This document shows positions 34,458 to 42,086 of a DNA stretch of 64,000 nt, piece after piece. The notes under the pieces are model-generated. The model saw only the letters and a list, made by a program, of their open reading frames with translations. It did not search any database and had not been told where the DNA came from. Every line of letters begins with the position of its first letter. Position 1 is the first letter of the stretch. Origin of the DNA: Vannielia sp. (lineage in GTDB: Bacteria > Pseudomonadota > Alphaproteobacteria > Rhodobacterales > Rhodobacteraceae); the NCBI RefSeq assembly GCF_029212645.1, contig NZ_JARGND010000006.1:1-64000 (forward strand). The letters run 5' to 3'. The position numbers and the translations under genes are program-made.

Positions 34458-34530
34458 ATTTTTGGCCTTTCAACAGGGCATCAAGGAAGGCCTCGGCCTC
34501 CCGCGACGCGAAAATGAGCGTGTGGGTCAT
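34444..34530 (-). CDS. Possible 28-residue upstream ORF overlapping calB start
   Basis: Reading MTHTLIFASREAEAFLDALL and ending KYDRP, this frame stops 14 bases inside calB. A perfect AGGAGGT lies 13 bases before its ATG, a longer spacing than usual. It is the only coding-like element in the 318-base gap between calB and the glyoxalase gene. It may be a coupling leader peptide, or its frame may be the tail of a decayed gene. Confidence is low. Confidence 0.25.
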   Translation of the reverse strand: MTHTLIFASREAEAFLDALLKGQKYDRP

Positions 34531-34775
34531 GGCGTGGTCACGCACCTCCTGTGGCGGCGTTTTGGAAGCTGTCAAAGCGGCTACAGCCTACCTCCCATCC
34601 ATCATCCTGCAGGCGGGTCGAAGGTCAGGGCGTTTTTCTTGGGCGGGCGCGCGCATCGTCAGCCTCTGCCGCCACCTTGGCCATCACCACAGGGTTTATC
34701 CCCTTTCCCGGCGGCCTGCAAAGCGGCCACCGGGACGCGGGGTTGACCGCTTGAAACGCGGACAAGGCGCATGGC

Positions 34776-35219
34776 TTACCAGCTGCCGGTATTTTCCATG
34801 CTAGCCCAAGGTTCTTGCGGGGCTTGGGCATCACCCTCCTGAAGCAGCTCGATCGAGATGTTGTCGGGCGATTTCACAAAAGCCATCCAGCCATCGCGCG
34901 GCGGGCGGTTGATGGTAACACCCGCGTCCATCAGCTTTTGGCAGGTCGCATAGATATCATCGACCCGATAGGCGAGGTGGCCCCAGGCGCGGCCGGTTTC
35001 AAGCTTTTCGTCGCTGTCCCAATTGTAGGTAAGCTCCAACTCGGGCGCGCGGGTTTCAATGGCGCTGGCTTTGTCAGCCGGGGCGGCGAGGAAGATCAGG
35101 GTAAATTTGCCCTCGGGCACCTCGGTGCGGCGCACCTCTTCAAGGCCAAACTTGTTCACCCAGAAATCAAGGCTTTCGTCGATATCGGTGATGCGAACCA
35201 TCGTGTGAACGTAGCGCAT
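34776..35219 (-). CDS. gloA: Lactoylglutathione lyase (glyoxalase I)
   Basis: The 147-residue vicinal-oxygen-chelate protein opens RYVHTMVRITDIDESLDFWVNKFGLEEV, the standard GloA start with a metal His at residue 5. It continues with LELTYNWDSD (metal Glu), GHLAYRVDDIYATC (metal His) and SPDNISIELLQ (metal Glu). It converts the methylglyoxal-glutathione adduct to S-lactoylglutathione. It lies near the aldehyde dehydrogenase on the same strand, a small aldehyde-handling neighbourhood. Confidence 0.92.
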   Translation of the reverse strand: MRYVHTMVRITDIDESLDFWVNKFGLEEVRRTEVPEGKFTLIFLAAPADKASAIETRAPELELTYNWDSDEKLETGRAWGHLAYRVDDIYATCQKLMDAGVTINRPPRDGWMAFVKSPDNISIELLQEGDAQAPQEPWASMENTGSW

Positions 35220-35276
35220 TGCTGCCCCTCCTTTTGCTTCTGTCTGGTCGCAAGATAGGGCTGCCCGGCGCGGCGT

Positions 35277-35702
35277 CTATGGCATAAGCACTTCTTTGCG
35301 CGTTATCTTCTGCTGGTCGAGCGCGCCGTCCCGGTAGACGAGGCGCACCGTTACGCTTTCGACCGATTTCGCAGGCGCGGTGACAAGCGGGATCGGGTCA
35401 TCATCGAGCATCACGTTGGGGTTGGCGAACTCGGTGTGGCACTCGCCCATCTCCAACTCGGTGGTTGGTGGATCGTCGTTGAACCCATAGTGGACCTCTT
35501 GCAACCCGCAGCGCCATGAGGTGAGCGCGGTGAAGAACACGAAGTCCTGCGCGCCCTCGACGCGGATCGCCACCCATCCCGGCTTGGCCGCATCAAGCGC
35601 CATTTTGGTAAAAACCGGGTCCATGAAGTCTGCCGCGGTGGCGGATGTGGTGGCCTGTGTGGCGGCAAGGCACGCAGCCAAAGTGAACTTTCGGAAATTC
35701 AT
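35277..35702 (-). CDS. Hypothetical exported protein
   Basis: The 141-residue protein has a signal peptide (MNFRKFTLAACLAATQAT, cleavage near TATAADF, about residue 24). The mature part has a pair of cysteines (WRCGLQEVHYG and MGECHTEFANP) that could form a disulfide, and a strand-rich C-terminus with SVESVTVRLVYRDG. I do not recognise the family. The start at ATG 35702 is chosen because it gives the signal peptide and has AGGGGGAAG upstream; a longer open frame to 36026 runs antisense to the next gene. Confidence 0.65.
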   Translation of the reverse strand: MNFRKFTLAACLAATQATTSATAADFMDPVFTKMALDAAKPGWVAIRVEGAQDFVFFTALTSWRCGLQEVHYGFNDDPPTTELEMGECHTEFANPNVMLDDDPIPLVTAPAKSVESVTVRLVYRDGALDQQKITRKEVLMP

Positions 35703-35774
35703 CAGGGTCTTCCCCCTTTTCGCAAATGATCTGATCTCTATAGTGGCCCCAAAATAAGCGGGGCTGAGGGCAGT

Positions 35775-36779
35775 ATGGCCGCGAAGGCGCGAAAAGCAAA
35801 ACCTTTCAATATCCTTGTGGTGGCACAGGGGGGGCGGCTGCAATATGAAGCGCTGCTGTTTGCGGCGTCGTTGCGCCACTCTGATCCCGGCTTCAAGGGC
35901 CGCCTGATTGTGGCCGAGCCGCAGCCCGGCCCGCGCTGGGAAAGTGACCCGAGGATCCAAAGCCACGGCGTGCGAGAAGCGCTGGAGTGGCTGGGCGCCG
36001 AGGTGCTGCCCTTCGAAAGCAAGCATTTTGGCCAGTCCTACCCTTATGGCAACAAGATCGAGGCACTCCGGGTGCTGCCGAAGGGCGAGCCTTTTGTTTT
36101 TTTTGACAGTGACACGCTGGTCACCGGCGCACTTTCAAAGCTGGCGTTCGATTTCAAGCGTCCCTCGGCCTCGATGCGGCGAGAGGGCACATGGCCGGAA
36201 GTGCCGCTTTACGGGCCGGGCTACGGCGGCATCTGGAAATCACTCTATGACAAGTTGGGCCTTGAGTATGAAAGCAGCCTCGATCTGAGCCAGCCGGATG
36301 AATACTGGCAGCGTTACCTTTACTTCAACGCGGGCTGGTTCTTTGGCCCATGCGGCCCGAGCTTTGGCGCGCGGTTCGAGGAGTATGCGCTGGCGATCCG
36401 CGATGACACACCGGATGCGCTGGCCTGCCAAGAGCTTGATCCCTGGCTTGATCAGGTGGCGCTGCCGCTGGTGATCCACTCCTTTGGCGGTGGCCGTCCG
36501 GGGCCGGAACTTGACGGGCTGGACGGCGATATCACTTGCCATTGGCGAGTGCTGGCCTTGCTGTTCGCGCGGGAAAGTGACCGGGTGGTCGAGGTGCTGC
36601 AAGAGGCGGCCGCGCCCAACAAGGTGAAGAAGGTGCTAAAGGAATACGAGCCCTTCAAGCGGATGATCTACCAGAACAAAGGCACACGAGCGCGGGAGAT
36701 GTTTGACCGCGACAACCTGCCGCGCAAGGAACAGCAGATGCGCAACCAATTGAAGAAAAAGAACCTTTGGTTGCGCTAG
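35775..36779 (+). CDS. Glycosyltransferase-like protein with DXD motif
   Basis: The 334-residue soluble protein resembles nucleotide-diphospho-sugar transferases of the GT-A kind. It has an N-terminal Rossmann-like strand (FNILVVAQGGRLQYEALLFAASL) and VFFDSDTL, where Asp111-Ser-Asp113 would hold the metal and sugar nucleotide, followed by YFNAGWFFG. The C-terminus is Lys-rich (MRNQLKKKNLWLR). No partner genes for capsule or LPS are nearby, so donor and acceptor are unknown. It diverges from the exported hypothetical protein by 72 bases. Confidence 0.6.
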   Translation: MAAKARKAKPFNILVVAQGGRLQYEALLFAASLRHSDPGFKGRLIVAEPQPGPRWESDPRIQSHGVREALEWLGAEVLPFESKHFGQSYPYGNKIEALRVLPKGEPFVFFDSDTLVTGALSKLAFDFKRPSASMRREGTWPEVPLYGPGYGGIWKSLYDKLGLEYESSLDLSQPDEYWQRYLYFNAGWFFGPCGPSFGARFEEYALAIRDDTPDALACQELDPWLDQVALPLVIHSFGGGRPGPELDGLDGDITCHWRVLALLFARESDRVVEVLQEAAAPNKVKKVLKEYEPFKRMIYQNKGTRAREMFDRDNLPRKEQQMRNQLKKKNLWLR

Positions 36780-37225
36780 GCGCGGTCAATCCATTTCCGG
36801 ATCGGGGCGCAGATGCGTCAACCTACCCGCAAAGAGCCGCGCCAGTGCCTGCTTCAAAAGCTCCACCGTGCTGAACGCCCCCCTTGCGGCGAGCGGTGTC
36901 AAGCAAGACCCTCACCATGAGAGAACCCGCCAAGGAGATGCGCACGATCATCGGGCCGATGACAGCTTGATGTTCCGGCATACCTTGCCCCAGCATGGCC
37001 TTTCGCGCCCTCCCTCAACTGCCTTGGCCTTGGCACCAAACCATGCCCAAAGGGAAGCGGCGGCCTGAAAAGCCGGGATCATGCCCTACAATCCGCTTGG
37101 TTTTATGGAGCGCGTTCCGTTTTTGAGGAGGGGCCAAAAACAGCATCCCTTCCGGACAATGGCTGATTGCCGATGAGGGCGTGTTCGCCTAGTTTGCGGC
37201 CAAAACCAGCCTCAGGGAGAGAACT
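36780..37225. other. 446-base gap; possible decayed reading frames and metY leader
   Basis: No intact gene is seen. On the minus strand two adjacent frames look coding-like: HQAVIGPMIVRISLAGSLMV (about 36900-36980), then after a frame change AFSTVELLKQALARLFAGRL ending at a TGA near 36786. They may be one broken gene. At 37119-37141 a hairpin GTTTTTG/CAAAAAC encloses AGGAGGGGC. I looked for a SAM-II-type riboswitch before the metY start and did not find its conserved blocks. Confidence 0.35.
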
Positions 37226-38512
37226 ATGACCGCCAATTACGGTTTCGACACGCTGCAAATCCACGCGGGCGCTCGCCCCGATCCGGCCACTGGCGCGCGC
37301 CAGACCCCGATCTACCAAACCACCGCCTATGTGTTTCGCGACGCCGATCACGCGGCGGCGCTTTTTGGCCTGAAAGAGGTGGGTTACATCTATTCGCGGC
37401 TGACCAACCCCACCGTTGCCGTGCTGCAAGAGCGCATTGCCACGCTGGAAGGCGGCGCGGGCGCTGTGTGCTGCTCGTCGGGCCATGCGGCCCAGATCTT
37501 GGCGCTGTTTCCGTTGATGGAACCGGGCAGAAATGTCATTGCATCCACACGGCTTTACGGCGGGACCGTCACCCAGTTTTCGCAAACGATCAAGCGGTTT
37601 GGCTGGTCGGCCAAGTTTGTTGATTTTGATGATCTCGACGCGCTGGAAGCGGCCGTCGACGATGACACGCGGGCGATCTTTTGCGAATCCATCGCCAACC
37701 CCGGCGGCTACATCACCGACCTGCCCGCCGTGGGCAAACTGGCGCAAAAGGTGGGCCTGCCGCTGATCGTGGACAACACAGCGGCCACCCCCTACCTCTG
37801 CCGCCCGATCGAGCATGGGGCAACGTTGGTGGTGCATTCAGCCACCAAATACCTCACCGGCAACGGCACCGTCACCGGCGGCTGTGTGGTGGATTCCGGC
37901 ACCTTTGATTGGGCCGCATCGGGCAAGTTTCCCTCCCTCAGCGAACCGGAACCAGCCTACCATGGCCTCAATTTCGCCGAGACGTTCGGGCCGCTGGCCT
38001 TCACCTTCCACGGCATCGCCATTGGCCTGCGCGATCTGGGGATGACGCTGAACCCCCAAGCCGCCCATTACACCCTGATGGGGATCGAAACCCTGAGCCT
38101 GCGGATGGAGCGCCATGTTGAAAACGCCAAAAAGCTGGCCGCGTGGCTTGAAACACACCCGGCGATAGAGGCCGTTACCTACGCGGGCCTGCCCTCCTCG
38201 CCCTACCACAACCGTGTGAAAACCGTGTGCCCCAAGGGCGCTGGCGGGCTATTCACCATCGTGCTGAAGGGCGGCTATGATGTTTGCGTCAAGCTGGTGG
38301 ATAGCCTTGAGCTGTTTTCGCACGTGGCCAACCTCGGCGACACGCGCTCGCTGATCATCCACTCGGCCTCAACCACCCACAGCCAGCTTTCGGAAGAGCA
38401 ACAAAAGGCCGCCGGGGCTGCGCCCGATGTGGTGCGCCTGTCGATCGGGACGGAAACAGCGGATGACCTGATCGCCGACCTTGATCAGGCACTGGCCAAG
38501 GCAACCGCATAA
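37226..38512 (+). CDS. metY: O-acetylhomoserine aminocarboxypropyltransferase (sulfhydrylase)
   Basis: The 428-residue PLP enzyme makes homocysteine from O-acetylhomoserine and sulfide. Lys208 in HSATKYLTGNG is the PLP lysine; YSRLTNPT, the substrate-side CCSSGHAAQ and the C-terminal RSLIIHSASTTHSQL phosphate/carboxylate loop are typical of the Cys/Met metabolism PLP family, MetY branch (length about 430, longer than MetB or MetZ). GGGAGA precedes the ATG. It appears monocistronic. Confidence 0.92.
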   Translation: MTANYGFDTLQIHAGARPDPATGARQTPIYQTTAYVFRDADHAAALFGLKEVGYIYSRLTNPTVAVLQERIATLEGGAGAVCCSSGHAAQILALFPLMEPGRNVIASTRLYGGTVTQFSQTIKRFGWSAKFVDFDDLDALEAAVDDDTRAIFCESIANPGGYITDLPAVGKLAQKVGLPLIVDNTAATPYLCRPIEHGATLVVHSATKYLTGNGTVTGGCVVDSGTFDWAASGKFPSLSEPEPAYHGLNFAETFGPLAFTFHGIAIGLRDLGMTLNPQAAHYTLMGIETLSLRMERHVENAKKLAAWLETHPAIEAVTYAGLPSSPYHNRVKTVCPKGAGGLFTIVLKGGYDVCVKLVDSLELFSHVANLGDTRSLIIHSASTTHSQLSEEQQKAAGAAPDVVRLSIGTETADDLIADLDQALAKATA

Positions 38513-38595
38513 GGCCGCGGGCAGCGGCGCTCCGCCTGTCACCTCGCCGCCATAGGCGGGTTTCCGCCATTTCTGCGCCGTTGCGTCACAACATC

Positions 38596-38619
38596 GGGAG
38601 GCCCGCCAGCGGGCTTCCC
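38596..38619 (+). terminator. Hairpin downstream of metY
   Basis: GGGAGGCCCGC and GCGGGCTTCCC form an almost perfect stem (one G-U pair) 84 bases after the metY stop. There is no T-run, so termination is uncertain. Confidence 0.35.
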
Positions 38620-38705
38620 ATCCCCCTCACCGCAAACAAATTTCCCTATTGTCGCCAATCGGTTGGACGGCAAAGCGAAAGGGCGCGGCGCGACATCGTG
38701 ATAAA

Positions 38706-38734
38706 TTGAAAAATTGCCCCTCATGCTGTAGAAC
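38706..38734 (+). promoter_or_regulatory. Candidate promoter upstream of the large orphan membrane protein
   Basis: TTGAAA and TAGAAC are separated by 17 bases, ending 74 bases before the start codon at 38809. The surrounding region is distinctly A+T-richer than its neighbours, which supports a promoter. Confidence 0.4.
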
Positions 38735-38808
38735 ACATTTGCGGGACAACAGTGTAACGTTGCCCCAATGCTTGGCCATTTTTGATCCTGTTTTGCTGGA
38801 CCCGTTTG

Positions 38809-41586
38809 ATGACCCCCGATTTTGCCCTCGATCTTAGCCATGACGGCATCACCCTTTTCGGCCGCGCCGCCGATGGATGGCGGCGTATGGGCGCTGTCGC
38901 GCTGGATGCTGACCATCTGGTCGAAGATCTCGCTGCGCTGCGCCACACCGGTGAGGCTGCGGCGAAGGAGGGCAAGCTTGCCACCAAGCTGATGCTGCCC
39001 CACAGCCAGATCCTTTACACAACCTGCGCCGCCAGCGGCAAAGACGCGCTGGCCGATGAGGTGCGCATCCGCGCCGCGCTGGTCGGGGCCACGCCCTATG
39101 AGGTTTCCGACCTCGTGTTTGACTGGGAGCTTGTTGGCCAGGAATTGAAAGTCGCCGTTGTGGCGCGCGAAACCCTCGAAGAGGCCCGCGCCTTTGCCGC
39201 CGAATACGGCTTTGCGCCGGTCTGCTATGCCACCGTTCCACCAGAGGGCGCCTTTAGCCGCGAGCCGTTCTTCGGCCCGGTCGAAACCGGACCGGGCGCA
39301 ATGATGGTATCTCCGGACCCGGTGCCGATGAAAGTGCTGGGCGATTGGATCGAAGCGCCTTTGGCGGTGGATGAGGGCGAGGCGCAGACAGGCCCTGAAA
39401 GCCCGCTCAGCGCACCCTCCGAAGCGGCATTGGATGCAGCCCCGCAGGAGGCAAAAGCCGAAGATCCGCCGGTTGAGGAGGTCAAGGCCGAGGAGGTGGA
39501 AACCGAGGAGGCCGCGCTGGTTGAGACCATCCCAGCCTTCCATTCCATCCGCGCCACCGCTGAGCCGGGCAACGCCCCCGCCCTGCGGAACGTGCATGAT
39601 GAGGCCACCGCCAGCACGGGCCGCAAACTCGGCGGTGCGCGGCGCGAGGAAGCTGCCGCAGAGGCCCCTGTTAACGCCGAAATTGCGGCGCAGCCCGAAG
39701 GCACTCGCAGGGGCACAGCGCTGGCCGGGCTGCGCGGCAAGGTCGCCACCTTGCAAAACAGCCGCAGCGCCAGGAAACGTGCGAAAGCCGAGCGCGAAAC
39801 AATGACCCGGCAAGAGGCCATGGCCGCTGCCATTGCCGAACCAACCAAAACAGAAACCCCGCCCACACGGCCCGAAGCCGCACCAACAGCAGGGCCGGTA
39901 GCCAAGTTCCTCAACCGAAAGGCGAAAGAGGCCGCAAAGGCCCCTGCCCCCACGCTTGATCCCGCCGAGGCCCACCCGCAAGACGAAATCGAAGCGACAG
40001 ACACCACCGGAGCCCAGTCAGAAAATCTGACCGTCTTTGGCGCCAAGGCCGACTCGGGCACGCGCAGGAGCTTCCCGGTGGGTCTCACGGCGGCGCTGGT
40101 GGTGTTCATGGCGGTGGTTGGCCTGTGGTCCAAGTTCTTCCTCGGATCAGACAGTGCCAGCACCGATGCTCCCGCAGCTCTGAGCGAGCAAAGCCTTGCC
40201 TCTGCCGTGCCGCTGCTTGGCGAGGGCGGTGCCCTCACCCGGTCGATCACCTTTGGTGAGGCGGGCACCAGCGGGGCGACCCTGCCTGACTCACAAAGCT
40301 CCGGCACGATGGACCCGGAGCTTGCCGATGCGCTCCAGGCCCCCGTGGTTGAGGGCGAGGCGGAGGCCGCGATTGATACCGCAAGCCTTGCCGATGATCC
40401 GTTTTCCGCCTTGCCGGAGCCAGAGTCCGGCGTTTCCGAGCCCTTCTTCGAAAACGCCCCCCTCCCCGAGATGGACGCCGACCCAGAGCTTGCAGACAGT
40501 GAGCCAGAGCCGGTAGAGGGCGCCGAACCGCTGACCGATGAAGAAGCCGGGCAAGCCTATGCTGAAAGCGGCATCTGGCAGCGGGCGCCAAGCGCCGATG
40601 GCACCCCGGATGCAGAAAGCTCAAATGATATCTTCCTCGCCGCCGTTGATCCGCAGGTTGATCTGCATGACGCCGTGGCCCTGCCCGATGCCGCCATCGA
40701 GGCGGAGCCGCAGCGCCAGCCCAATCCGCTGCCACCGGGCCAATTGGTGGTGCTGGATCAAAATGGCCAGGTGATCCCCAGCGAAGACGGGGTTGTCACC
40801 TCGGATGGCATCACCCTCTACGCGGGCAAACCCGCCAAGCTGCCGCCCGTGCGCCCCGGCACCCCGGCCACCGAAGCATCCGCGCCGGCCACCAGTTCGC
40901 TGGCCGATAACCGCCCAAAGGCCCGCCCCGAAGGCCTGGCCGAAGAGAACCAGAGGTCCAATCTGGGCGGCCGCACCTTTGCCGAGCTTGCAGGCCTGCG
41001 CCCCAAGGCACGGCCCCAATCGGTGCAGGATGAGGCCGAGGCCGCCCGCCAGGCCGCTATCGAAGAGGCGGTGAAGAAAAGCGCCGCCGAGGCCGCTGAA
41101 CTGGCCGTCGAGGAAGAGCAACGCGCCGCCGCCGCCGAAGGGCGGGCCGAGGCCGAGTTGCAAAGCGCCTCCCGCCTTGCCATCGCCTCCTCGCCGGAGC
41201 CAAAGTCCCGCCCGCGCGGGTTTGAGCGCAAGGTGGCCGCTGTCAAGAAGCAAAACGAGCGCCAGGAGGCCGAAGAGAAAAAGGCCGCCGCCAATGCCGT
41301 GGTGATCCCCAAGAACCAGAAAACCGCGCCGCGCCTGCCCTCCAGCGCCAATGTCGCCAAGGTCGCCACCAGCAACAACGCGCTGAAAATGCGCAAGGTG
41401 AACCTGATCGGCGTGTTCGGCTCTTCCTCGCAGCGCCGCGCCCTCGTGCGCCTGCCCTCAGGGCGGTTGGTGAAGGTAAAGGTGGGCGACCGGGTGGATG
41501 GCGGCAAGGTTGCCTCTATTGGCGAGAGCGATTTGCGGTACATCAAACGCGGCAAAAACATCACCCTGACCATGCCCCGGGGATAG
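38809..41586 (+). CDS. Large orphan membrane protein: GspL/PilM-like N-terminus, GspC/PilP-like C-terminus
   Basis: This 925-residue protein has four parts. Residues 1-145 look like the actin-like cytoplasmic domain of GspL/PilM proteins (FALDLSHDGITLFGR, then KLMLPHSQILYTTC and GATPYEVSDLVFDWEL). Residues about 150-420 are an acidic Ala/Glu/Pro-rich linker. One membrane span lies near 422-443. A long disordered periplasmic region follows, with charged helices near 740-850. The last 65 residues (LIGVFGSSSQRRALVRL ... VKVGDRVDGGKVASIG ... LRYIKRGKNITLTMPRG) match the homology-region fold of GspC/PilP. No other secretion or pilus gene is near. ATG 38809 is preferred over TTG 38782. Confidence 0.6.
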   Translation: MTPDFALDLSHDGITLFGRAADGWRRMGAVALDADHLVEDLAALRHTGEAAAKEGKLATKLMLPHSQILYTTCAASGKDALADEVRIRAALVGATPYEVSDLVFDWELVGQELKVAVVARETLEEARAFAAEYGFAPVCYATVPPEGAFSREPFFGPVETGPGAMMVSPDPVPMKVLGDWIEAPLAVDEGEAQTGPESPLSAPSEAALDAAPQEAKAEDPPVEEVKAEEVETEEAALVETIPAFHSIRATAEPGNAPALRNVHDEATASTGRKLGGARREEAAAEAPVNAEIAAQPEGTRRGTALAGLRGKVATLQNSRSARKRAKAERETMTRQEAMAAAIAEPTKTETPPTRPEAAPTAGPVAKFLNRKAKEAAKAPAPTLDPAEAHPQDEIEATDTTGAQSENLTVFGAKADSGTRRSFPVGLTAALVVFMAVVGLWSKFFLGSDSASTDAPAALSEQSLASAVPLLGEGGALTRSITFGEAGTSGATLPDSQSSGTMDPELADALQAPVVEGEAEAAIDTASLADDPFSALPEPESGVSEPFFENAPLPEMDADPELADSEPEPVEGAEPLTDEEAGQAYAESGIWQRAPSADGTPDAESSNDIFLAAVDPQVDLHDAVALPDAAIEAEPQRQPNPLPPGQLVVLDQNGQVIPSEDGVVTSDGITLYAGKPAKLPPVRPGTPATEASAPATSSLADNRPKARPEGLAEENQRSNLGGRTFAELAGLRPKARPQSVQDEAEAARQAAIEEAVKKSAAEAAELAVEEEQRAAAAEGRAEAELQSASRLAIASSPEPKSRPRGFERKVAAVKKQNERQEAEEKKAAANAVVIPKNQKTAPRLPSSANVAKVATSNNALKMRKVNLIGVFGSSSQRRALVRLPSGRLVKVKVGDRVDGGKVASIGESDLRYIKRGKNITLTMPRG

Positions 41587-41637
41587 TTTAGCAGTCTCCA
41601 GACTTTACGATGGTATGCCCCCTCCGGCCTGCAATCA

Positions 41638-42049
41638 TCACACAGGATTTCTGGCTCCAGCGGCGATGGTCAAATCGGTGTGCGCGGCGCGGGTCTTGGC
41701 GGCTTTCAGCGCATTAACAGCGATTTGGATACGCGCACCCTCAAGTTCGCCGATCAAACCGAAACAGGACGCCAACCATACAGCCGAGATGCTGGACAAG
41801 GCGCTTGACCTTAGCCCCAACCACGCCGGGCGGCGCAGGCAACGGTTGGAAACCGAAGCGCTGGTAGAGGGCTATCACGCACGGCTCGGTGGCCCGCGTG
41901 CAAAGCCAGATCGTGAACGACGCGCTCCTGCGGGTTTGAGCGGCGCTTGTCACGGGGTGAAGGATTTTGTGCTTGGCGCGGCGAGGGTTTACGGCGCATT
42001 TAGGCGCAAGCGATACAAAAATACGATAAGCTCCGGAGTGACGGGGCAA
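41638..42049 (-). pseudogene. Decayed acetyltransferase-like gene
   Basis: In the 500-base gap before the antiporter, one minus-strand frame contains TRATEPCVIALYQRFGFQPL, which resembles the CoA-binding end of GNAT acetyltransferases. The frame then ends at 41741. An adjacent frame continues FGLIGELEGARIQIAVNALK to a stop at 41638. No intact start or full domain is present. I read this as a broken gene, but the evidence is one motif plus protein-like composition. Confidence 0.35.
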
Positions 42050-42086
42050 TGATTGGCCTGGAAATGCGGGCAGCAGCGGGAGCAGG

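Noticed and set aside
37080-37225. SAM-II riboswitch before metY
   Set aside because: Alphaproteobacterial metY genes sometimes have one, but the conserved blocks of SAM-II are not present here.
38539-39981. 480-codon minus-strand frame opposite the start of the orphan membrane protein
   Set aside because: Its composition (Cys/Gly/Arg-rich) is that of a shadow frame, and the plus-strand gene has protein-like domains and a promoter.
38809-41586. Translation initiation factor or mucin-like annotation suggested by the Ala/Glu/Pro-rich linker
   Set aside because: Similarity there is only low-complexity composition; the two end domains are more informative.
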